DNA from: Alphaproteobacteria bacterium
GTDB taxonomy: Bacteria; Pseudomonadota; Alphaproteobacteria; RF32; CAG-239
Direction: 5' to 3'
Length of the DNA: 6,990 bases
Assembly: GCA_017645485.1 (NCBI GenBank)
Contig: JAGCOI010000229.1
Span: forward strand, 1 to 6,990
In this document: positions 1-4,309 of the stretch, in pieces
Layout: each line of letters begins with the position of its first letter
Position numbering within the stretch: position 1 is the first letter of the stretch
The notes under the pieces: generated by a model
What the model was told of the DNA's origin: nothing
Database searches by the model: none
What the model saw: the letters and a program-made list of their open reading frames with translations, nothing else
Translations under genes and position numbers: made by a program

Positions 1-24
1 ACTTGTTGGAGTTCGTCATCTGAT

Positions 25-59
25 AAAAAAAACTCTTGAACTTTCGCTCAAGAGTTTTT
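25..59 (-). terminator. Intrinsic terminator after rplA
   Basis: A perfect 12-bp stem pairs positions 28-39 with 48-59 around an 8-base loop (40-47). On the minus strand it is followed by a run of eight U (25-32, partly in the stem). It begins 22 bases after the rplA stop, so it ends the rplK-rplA transcript. The other strand also has a short U run (55-59), so it may work in both directions. Its presence suggests that the gene beyond (rplJ in most bacteria, not visible here) is transcribed separately. Confidence 0.9.
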
Positions 60-80
60 ATCAAATGCGTTTTGCAAAAA

Positions 81-764
81 TTACAAAGCTGTTAAATCAA
101 CTTTAACACCCACACCCATTGTGGAACTGATTGAAATTTTCTTCAAATACGTTCCTTTTAAGGATTGCGGTTTTGCTTTAAGAATCGTATCTATAAACAT
201 CTTTGCATTGTCATAGATATCTTCATTGCTGAAAGAAACTTTTGCAACACCGGCATGCACAATACCGTTCTTTTCAACACGATATTGAACTTCACCGGCC
301 TTTGCTTTGGCAATAGCAGTCGCAACATCTGTTGTCACCGTGCCGAGTTTCGGGTTAGGCATCAAACCCTTCGGACCCAAAACACGAGCCACACGACCGG
401 CCATACCCATCATATCAGGGGTGGCAATGCAACGGTCAAAGTCAATTTTGCCTGCCAAAATTGATTCAATCAAAGTTTCGGCACCGACAATATCTGCACC
501 GGCGGCTTTAGCTTCGTCAGCCTTTTCGCCTTGCGCAAACACAGCCACGCGCACCGTTTTGCCGTTTCCGTGCGGAAGAGCGCAAACGCCTCTAATCATT
601 TGATCGGCATATTTCGGGTCAACACCCAAATTGATTGCCAAATCAACCGTTTCATCAAATTTTGCGGTTGCATTTTCTTTCACGATTTTAATCGCATCTT
701 TTAAGGCATACGCTTTGTTTTTCTCAACATTTTTGTATGCATTTACAATTCTTTTTCCTGCCAT
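81..764 (-). CDS. rplA: 50S ribosomal protein L1
   Basis: L1 forms the mobile L1 stalk of the large ribosomal subunit next to the E site and helps release deacylated tRNA. In many bacteria it also represses its own operon by binding the mRNA leader. The 227-residue product is full length for the family. The L1 signature is clear in the middle ([20 protein letters not shown], about residues 118-137), followed by GTVTTDV and the C-terminal [16 protein letters not shown] segment. The ATG at 764 is four bases after the rplK stop. Its Shine-Dalgarno sequence (GGAG) lies inside the last rplK codons, which points to translational coupling. A strong terminator follows. The reading frame is intact and nothing in it is unusual. 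The leader hairpin upstream of rplK is the expected L1 autoregulatory target. Confidence 0.98.
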   Translation of the reverse strand: MAGKRIVNAYKNVEKNKAYALKDAIKIVKENATAKFDETVDLAINLGVDPKYADQMIRGVCALPHGNGKTVRVAVFAQGEKADEAKAAGADIVGAETLIESILAGKIDFDRCIATPDMMGMAGRVARVLGPKGLMPNPKLGTVTTDVATAIAKAKAGEVQYRVEKNGIVHAGVAKVSFSNEDIYDNAKMFIDTILKAKPQSLKGTYLKKISISSTMGVGVKVDLTAL

Positions 765-768
765 CGCA

Positions 769-1206
769 CTACTCCACTACCTTAATACCCATCGAAACAG
801 CCTGACCTTTAACCATATTCATGGCAGATTCAACTGTAGAACAGTTTAAGTCGGGCATTTTTGTTTGGGCAATTTCTTTAACTTGAGCAAATGTAATCTG
901 GCCGGCATAAGATTTTCCGGGCTCTTTGGAAGCTGATTTCACATTGGCTGCCTTCTTAATATAGTAAGAAACCGGCGGAAGCTTTGTGATAAAAGTAAAA
1001 CTCTTATCTTCATAAGCCGTAATAATCACCGGCACCGGAATACCCGGTTCCATACTTTGCGTTGCAGCATTAAATGCTTTGCAGAATTCCATAATATTCA
1101 AGCCTTTTTGACCTAAAGCAGGTCCGACCGGAGGAGAAGGCGTTGCCTTACCAGCGGCAATTTGAAGCTTGATTAACCCTAAAATTTTCTTTTTAGACTT
1201 AGCCAT
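769..1206 (-). CDS. rplK: 50S ribosomal protein L11
   Basis: L11 binds the GTPase-associated centre of 23S rRNA at the base of the L7/L12 stalk and takes part in factor binding and the stringent response. The 145-residue product is full length, slightly longer than the usual 141-142 because of extra lysines at the N-terminus ([10 protein letters not shown]). The N-terminal domain carries the proline-rich signature [20 protein letters not shown] (about residues 23-42). The C-terminal rRNA-binding domain runs from about residue 75, with KEPGK near 95 and the [13 protein letters not shown] end. The ATG at 1206 has a good Shine-Dalgarno sequence, AGAGG, eight to nine bases upstream. It is the first gene of a two-gene operon with rplA. 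Upstream lies an L1-type leader hairpin (1231-1264). The neighbour nusG, usual at this place, is missing. Confidence 0.98.
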   Translation of the reverse strand: MAKSKKKILGLIKLQIAAGKATPSPPVGPALGQKGLNIMEFCKAFNAATQSMEPGIPVPVIITAYEDKSFTFITKLPPVSYYIKKAANVKSASKEPGKSYAGQITFAQVKEIAQTKMPDLNCSTVESAMNMVKGQAVSMGIKVVE

Positions 1207-1217
1207 TTTAAACCTCT

Positions 1218-1247
1218 TTAATTACCTGAGTTCGTGGTTTTGAACAT
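1218..1247 (-). CDS. Possible nine-codon leader peptide upstream of rplK
   Basis: An ATG at 1247-1245 opens a frame reading MFKTTNSGN and then TAA at 1220-1218. It has a Shine-Dalgarno-like GGGAG about seven bases upstream, inside the 5' strand of the L1 leader hairpin. Its stop codon overlaps the rplK Shine-Dalgarno sequence (TAAAGAGG). This geometry would suit coupling of rplK translation to the short frame. The caution is that GUGGGAG is itself the conserved L1-binding sequence and the ATG lies in the small loop, so the frame may be a chance by-product of the RNA structure. No protein-level evidence is visible. Confidence 0.3.
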   Translation of the reverse strand: MFKTTNSGN

Positions 1248-1264
1248 GGCTGTTCTCCCACGAA
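1231..1264 (-). promoter_or_regulatory. L1-binding mRNA leader of the rplK-rplA operon
   Basis: On the minus strand the leader folds into a 7-bp outer stem (1258-1264 with 1231-1237), an asymmetric internal loop (GA on one side, AAAA on the other), a 4-bp inner stem GAAC/GUUC (1252-1255 with 1242-1245) and a six-base loop. The order GUGGGAG ... AAAA-CCAC matches the L1-binding element in 23S rRNA helices 76-78, which reads GUGGGAG ... AAAUACCAC. In known L11 operons L1 binds such a copy and blocks translation. The element ends about 14 bases before the rplK Shine-Dalgarno sequence. The structural match is seen in the sequence; the regulation is inferred from the family. Confidence 0.85.
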
Positions 1265-1274
1265 AAATTAACAC

Positions 1275-1298
1275 AAAACCCGCTTTTTTAAAGCAGGT
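1275..1298 (-). terminator. Probable terminator between the GNAT gene and rplK
   Basis: On the minus strand a 9-bp stem (1290-1298 with 1278-1286, including one G-U pair) closes a three-base AAA loop. It is followed by UUUUGUGUUAAUUUUU. It lies about 50 bases after the GNAT stop. On the plus strand the G-U becomes a C-A mismatch and there is no U tract, so the minus direction is favoured. A clear rplK promoter is not visible between here and the L1 leader, so partial readthrough or attenuation is possible. Confidence 0.6.
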
Positions 1299-1346
1299 GC
1301 GCTTTACCTAACATATTTTTTTTGATTATGCAAGCTTTTTTTTATT

Positions 1347-2027
1347 TTATCTGGCATGAAATATATCAATGGCATCATATTTCAAAGGTGCATGCCAATT
1401 GAGCGGCTTGGCATTCAAATTAAGCTTTAATGTACGCACTTTGTCCGTCATTTTTTCAAAATGTGCAATTTGCTTGGCGCGGTCTAAAACAGCCGAACGC
1501 TCAATTTTAAGCTGTTCAAACCACTCCCCTTCACGCAAATTCAAAATTTCAGGTGAAGTTTTGGATGTAATATAATCATCGGGTAAGTCCATTTTCTTTT
1601 CAATAGGCACAAGCGTCAATCCGTTTTGCTCAACGGTCGGGGCCCCTTCAATCGGAAAAAATTTTTCTTCCGCCCATCTGTTCAGCAATTCTTTTTTACA
1701 AAGTGCATGAATATACTCATAACCTTTTTCTGCCGAAAACATCATGCAAGATTCAATTAAAAGATTAGAAATATTCGTTTTGCGCATCGGCGCAATAACG
1801 CACAAACGTTCCAGCTTTGTAAAATCCTTAAAATAACGCAAACGCACCGTTCCGACCGGTTCGGCCTCATAATAAGCTATAATATGCGTTGCCACAAAGT
1901 CATTACCGTCAAATTCCAAATCAAACGATATTTTTTGCTCATCAACAAACACTTGCCGCCGCACATTCATGGCATCGGTAAATTCTTTTTCACAAGAAAC
2001 AACTCTGATATCAACAAAATCTGACAT
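1347..2027 (-). CDS. GNAT-fold acetyltransferase-like protein with C-terminal extension
   Basis: The first 150 or so residues look like the GNAT acyltransferase fold: VRRQVFVDEQ near the N-terminus, THIIAYYEAEPVGTVRLRYF as the central strands, then LERLCVIAPMRKTNISNLLI in the place of motif A, and ALCKKELLNRWAEEKFFP as the last helix and strand. A charged, mostly helical tail of about 75 residues follows, for which I recognise no domain. The acetyl-CoA loop, normally R-x-x-G-x-G/A, reads RKTNIS, so both small residues are replaced by Asn and Ser. Catalysis or the acyl donor may therefore differ. Two ATGs are possible, at 2036 and 2027. I chose 2027 (226 residues, MSDFVDIRVV) because a promoter -10 box overlaps the upstream ATG and neither start has a Shine-Dalgarno sequence. 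It is divergent from the short LysR-like gene and is followed by its own terminator. Substrate unknown. Confidence 0.8.
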   Translation of the reverse strand: MSDFVDIRVVSCEKEFTDAMNVRRQVFVDEQKISFDLEFDGNDFVATHIIAYYEAEPVGTVRLRYFKDFTKLERLCVIAPMRKTNISNLLIESCMMFSAEKGYEYIHALCKKELLNRWAEEKFFPIEGAPTVEQNGLTLVPIEKKMDLPDDYITSKTSPEILNLREGEWFEQLKIERSAVLDRAKQIAHFEKMTDKVRTLKLNLNAKPLNWHAPLKYDAIDIFHAR

Positions 2028-2034
2028 AATTTGC

Positions 2035-2063
2035 ATTATAAGTTGACGAGCACTGTTTTTAAA
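2035..2063 (-). promoter_or_regulatory. Predicted promoter of the GNAT-like gene
   Basis: On the minus strand TTTAAA (2063-2058) and a consensus TATAAT (2040-2035) are 17 bases apart. Transcription would start at about 2027-2028, directly on the ATG at 2027, giving a leaderless message. The -35 box matches only four of six consensus bases, so the spacing and the perfect -10 carry the call. Confidence 0.45.
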
Positions 2064-2069
2064 TATACT
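2043..2069 (+). promoter_or_regulatory. Possible promoter of the short LysR-like gene
   Basis: TTGACG (2043-2048) and TATACT (2064-2069) are good boxes, but the 15-base spacing is short. A start near 2076 would leave a leader of about 45 bases before the ATG at 2123. It would overlap the opposing GNAT promoter almost completely, so the two genes may compete for polymerase. Confidence 0.3.
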
Positions 2070-2089
2070 ACTTATATAACAAGGTATAT
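2063..2089. promoter_or_regulatory. Inverted repeat, possible LysR-type operator
   Basis: ATATAC (2063-2068) and GTATAT (2084-2089) form a perfect 6-bp inverted repeat with a 15-base spacer, in the gap between the divergent GNAT and short LysR-like genes. For the GNAT promoter it covers about -36 to -62, where LysR-type activators usually bind. The region is AT-rich, so chance is a real alternative. Confidence 0.25.
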
Positions 2090-2122
2090 ATTTTGGGGCA
2101 TATCACAAAGAGATTTTACAAA

Positions 2123-2662
2123 ATGAACGTTAAAACAAAATTTTCGATACTAAAGAACCTGCTTTATCTCAAAGCTGTTGTCGAAGCCGGCTCAATCAGT
2201 GCCGCCGCAAACAAAAACGGCATAAAAGCTTCAAATTTAAGCAAGGTCATTAAAGATTGTGAAAGTCTTTTTCATAAGGTTTTATTTTATCGCACCGCAC
2301 ATGGCATGTCCCCCACTCCGGACGCATTTCAATTAGTACGTTGCGCACATCAAATTGACAGTGAATTATCTCAGATTATGCAGTTGATAACACAAAATGA
2401 CGATATTATTAAATTGTACATCATTGAAGGTTTGGAAATTAAAAATTTAAGCCGTTATAATAAGAGCATGTTATTGGTTAAACAACAGTGCCAAGCAGAT
2501 GTTATCGTCACATCTAAAAAGCCTCAAAGCGTTGAAACATATATTATTACGGAAAGTATTTTAGGCAAAGATGTGGCACAACACATTTGGATATGCGCCA
2601 AAAACACCCCTGAAGCTATTGATTTAGCACGTTTTATAATTTTGCAGATTCATTCTCAATAA
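2123..2662 (+). CDS. Short LysR-type regulator with most of the effector domain missing
   Basis: The 179-residue product starts with a LysR-type winged helix-turn-helix (about residues 8-68, EAGSISAAANKNGIKASNLS in the helix-turn-helix) and a linker helix (69-92). Instead of the usual effector-binding domain of about 200 residues only about 85 remain. The pieces left still resemble the family: IKLYIIEGLEI (96-106) matches the first strand and turn, ADVIVTSKKP (125-134) the D-x-A-V strand, and HIWICAKNTPEAIDLARF (154-171) the last strand and helix. The loss is thus internal, not a truncation, and the frame is open. It could act as a DNA-binding protein without ligand sensing, or form mixed oligomers with the neighbouring full-length LysR. 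I chose the ATG at 2123 (AAAGAG about ten bases upstream). A TTG at 2093 would add ten residues, but the ATG aligns with the start of the neighbouring LysR protein. The 3' end overlaps that gene by 29 bp, tail to tail. Confidence 0.8.
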   Translation: MNVKTKFSILKNLLYLKAVVEAGSISAAANKNGIKASNLSKVIKDCESLFHKVLFYRTAHGMSPTPDAFQLVRCAHQIDSELSQIMQLITQNDDIIKLYIIEGLEIKNLSRYNKSMLLVKQQCQADVIVTSKKPQSVETYIITESILGKDVAQHIWICAKNTPEAIDLARFIILQIHSQ

Positions 2663-3518
2663 TGTTTGTCAATGCCTTTATTTTTAATCTTGTTTCGGCA
2701 TCTTTTTGAATAACGATCCAATATTTCATCTTAAAATTCAGCGATATGTTCTTTATTTCGACTAAATTTTCTTCCTGCATAGCCGTTCCGCGAGGTAGCA
2801 ACCCCACACCCAAGCCGTCTTTTATCAAATGAACAAGCATCGCCGATGAATTTTTGACCGAAGTTATCGCTTTTGCTTTTGAAACAATACCCGCCCATTT
2901 TTTGGAATATGAACCGTAATTACTCCTGTCGCATATTTTATGATTGCTGCATAAATCTTCAATATTTTTAGGCATACCGTATTTTGCAAGATATTCTTTT
3001 GAAGCAAATAACGCAAACTTCAAAACACATTCTTTTTGAATGCTTAAGGCTTTAACCGTCGGCTTTTGAAATAAAACAGCCATATCAAATTCATCTAACT
3101 TCGGCATTTCAAGCGAACAGGTAATTTCAATGGCCACATCAGGATATTGCCTGTAAAATTCAGCAAAACACTTGGATAATACGCCTATGCCCAATCCGTC
3201 TGATATCCACAAACGAATAGAGCCGCTTATATTAATTTTTTTATTATTCAGATTTTGCACTTTTTGCATAATACTTTTAATATCGCAAGCGGCCGCATAA
3301 TAATGATAACCGATTTCGGTTAGCTTCACGCCGTTTGATAATCGCATCAAAAGTTTTTCATGTAACTGGCTTTCCAAATCCGTCAATTGCTTTGACATAT
3401 TCGTTTGCTTCATACCGTTTTCCAATGCCGCCTTACTGATTGATCCATGGCGAACAGCCTGCTCTAAGCACAGCAGTTGTTTTATTTTTAAAATATACGA
3501 CTTAATGTCTGTACCCAT
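2634..3518 (-). CDS. LysR-family transcriptional regulator
   Basis: This is a 294-residue, full-length LysR-type regulator. The winged helix-turn-helix spans about residues 9-70 (VRHGSISKAALENGMKQTNM, then LTDLESQLHEKLLMRLSNGVKLTEIG) and the linker helix 71-95. The effector domain starts with IRLWISDGLGIGVLSKCFAE (101-120), contains the D-x-A-V strand EFDMAVLF (143-150) and GLGVGLLP (235-242), and ends with KYWIVIQKDAE and a C-terminal helix. The helix-turn-helix resembles that of the short LysR-like neighbour (NG-M/I-K-x-x-N-M/L-SK), suggesting the two are paralogues with related DNA targets. The ATG at 3518 has AAGGA nine bases upstream. The gene is divergent from the 58-residue orphan with an inverted repeat between them. 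That layout fits control of the orphan and of itself. The ligand is unknown. Confidence 0.92.
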   Translation of the reverse strand: MGTDIKSYILKIKQLLCLEQAVRHGSISKAALENGMKQTNMSKQLTDLESQLHEKLLMRLSNGVKLTEIGYHYYAAACDIKSIMQKVQNLNNKKINISGSIRLWISDGLGIGVLSKCFAEFYRQYPDVAIEITCSLEMPKLDEFDMAVLFQKPTVKALSIQKECVLKFALFASKEYLAKYGMPKNIEDLCSNHKICDRSNYGSYSKKWAGIVSKAKAITSVKNSSAMLVHLIKDGLGVGLLPRGTAMQEENLVEIKNISLNFKMKYWIVIQKDAETRLKIKALTNIIENESAKL

Positions 3519-3549
3519 TTTTATATATCCTTTATATGAAATAGGATTC

Positions 3550-3582
3550 TTCTTTTTTAAGAAATTAACATATAAAGTGTTA
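3550..3582. promoter_or_regulatory. Intergenic region with inverted repeats, possible LysR operator and promoter
   Basis: The 98-base gap between the divergent LysR and the 58-residue gene holds two inverted repeats: TTCTT-N4-AAGAA (3550-3563) and TAACA-N7-TGTTA (3566-3582). The second has the 17-bp spacing typical of LysR boxes but does not fit the T-N11-A rule exactly. Its spacer contains TATAAA (3571-3576), a plausible -10 box for the rightward gene with a leader of about 34 bases. No convincing -35 box is present, as expected for an activated promoter. Confidence 0.35.
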
Positions 3583-3616
3583 TTTGCAAGCTAAAAAAAT
3601 AAAGAAAGGAACAAAT

Positions 3617-3793
3617 ATGAAAAAATCTGAACGGGAAAATTTGCAAACTTATCAAAATATCAGCGAATTATTTTACGATTTAACAAACCAACTTAAAACT
3701 TGTCATTTTGAATTTTGTGCCTATGTCGTTGAAGAAGCTTATTATTTATACAGCATCGAACTCGAAAAACGTCTGCATTCAAATATCAATTAA
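3617..3793 (+). CDS. Small protein of unknown function (58 residues)
   Basis: The frame codes for 58 residues that I do not recognise. The product is acidic in the middle and rich in aromatic residues and likely mostly helical (SELFYDLTNQLKTC, then AYVVEEAYYLYSIELEKRL), with cysteines at about 29 and 34. There is no signal peptide or membrane segment. The best support is the start: AAAGGA lies six bases upstream of the ATG at 3617, a better ribosome-binding site than most genes in this window have. A TTG start at 3584 is possible by frame but would place that site inside the gene. The gene is divergent from the full-length LysR gene and may be its target. Its 3' end overlaps the XRE gene by 8 bp, tail to tail, and no terminator is visible. 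Confidence 0.65.
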   Translation: MKKSERENLQTYQNISELFYDLTNQLKTCHFEFCAYVVEEAYYLYSIELEKRLHSNIN

Positions 3794-4130
3794 AATGCTT
3801 AAAAATTAAAAGCAATTCATCAAGTAAAAAATCAAGCGATTTATCATTTAATGTCCGTATTTTTTCTATAATGAATTGTTCTCTGTTCAAACGAGATTTG
3901 CTTTTATCCGAATCAATATTCAATGATAATAAATCATCAAGTGTTGCATTAAAAATCTCCGACATCCTGACAAGCATAACAACATCAGGTACGACCAAAC
4001 CTCTTTCCAAATTTGAAATTGTGCGCCAACTCACATTGCATTGTGCAGCCAAATCTTCCTGAGTCAGACCATGGCTTTCACGCAACGCTTTTATTTTCAG
4101 AGCCAACGATTTTTTGATATATTCTTTCAT
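3786..4130 (-). CDS. XRE-family helix-turn-helix regulator
   Basis: The 114-residue product has a Cro/C1-type helix-turn-helix at about residues 11-66: LKIKALRESHGLTQEDLAAQ, then CNVSWRTISNLERG and VVPDVVMLVRMSEIFNATLD. A charged linker and an amphipathic C-terminal helix follow (FIIEKIRTLNDKSLDFLLDE), probably for dimerisation. I chose the ATG at 4130. The frame is open up to an ATG at 4286, but that extension encodes a hydrophobic, low-quality segment, and a strong promoter lies inside it at 4143-4171. With that promoter the message would have only about six bases before the ATG, which agrees with the absence of a Shine-Dalgarno sequence. The gene lies downstream of the permease pair on the same strand with no clear terminator between, so readthrough is possible. 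The target is unknown; an inverted repeat overlapping its own -10 suggests autorepression. Confidence 0.88.
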   Translation of the reverse strand: MKEYIKKSLALKIKALRESHGLTQEDLAAQCNVSWRTISNLERGLVVPDVVMLVRMSEIFNATLDDLLSLNIDSDKSKSRLNREQFIIEKIRTLNDKSLDFLLDELLLIFKHFN

Positions 4131-4131
4131 A

Positions 4132-4171
4132 TCATATATATTATTATGAAAAACATTGTTAATCCAGTCAA
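4132..4171 (-). promoter_or_regulatory. Promoter of the XRE gene with overlapping inverted repeat
   Basis: TTGACT (4171-4166) and CATAAT (4148-4143) each match five of six consensus bases and are exactly 17 bases apart on the minus strand. The start point would be at 4136-4137, six or seven bases before the ATG. An inverted repeat TCATA-N8-TATGA (4132-4149) covers the -10 box and the start point, a position where an autorepressor would bind. Confidence 0.6.
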
Positions 4172-4182
4172 TCGGTTTCATA

Positions 4183-4196
4183 AATAATATATTATT
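4183..4196. repeat. Perfect 14-bp AT palindrome upstream of the XRE gene
   Basis: AATAATATATTATT is a perfect 14-bp palindrome lying 12 bases upstream of the XRE -35 box. It could be an operator or an AT-rich promoter-upstream element. Its A/T-only makeup makes chance likely. Confidence 0.3.
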
Positions 4197-4208
4197 AACA
4201 CTTGAATG

Positions 4209-4249
4209 TTTGTATCTAATCTTTCGGACATCAGCCGAACATATACAAA
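4209..4249. other. Nested hairpin downstream of the permease pair
   Basis: A 7-bp outer stem TTTGTAT/ATACAAA (4209-4215 with 4243-4249) encloses a 5-bp inner stem TTCGG/CCGAA (4223-4227 with 4235-4239) with a seven-base loop. It lies about 60 bases after the stop of the second permease. It has no U tract on the minus strand, so it is not an ordinary intrinsic terminator. It may protect or pause the 3' end of the permease message, or be incidental. Confidence 0.4.
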
Positions 4250-4309
4250 TTGATATACCGATTATAAAAAACGGTATCAGATACATTCTTGCACAATAAC
4301 TATTTTATG

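Noticed and set aside
165..849. Plus-strand open frames opposite rplA and the end of rplK
   Set aside because: They are antisense shadows of well-conserved ribosomal genes, with no ribosome-binding sites and no recognisable products.
2093..2122. TTG start adding ten residues to the short LysR-like protein
   Set aside because: The ATG at 2123 aligns with the start of the full-length LysR neighbour and has a purine-rich site upstream. The TTG remains possible but is less likely.
3584..3616. TTG start for the small orphan gene
   Set aside because: The strong AAAGGA site would then be inside the gene; it clearly serves the ATG at 3617.
3797..3813. GCTT/AAGC hairpin near the convergent gene ends as a shared terminator
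   Set aside because: The stem is only four base pairs, lies inside the XRE coding region and has no U tract.
4131..4286. N-terminal extension of the XRE protein from an ATG at 4286
   Set aside because: A near-consensus promoter lies inside it, the encoded segment is not typical of XRE proteins, and no Shine-Dalgarno sequence precedes it.
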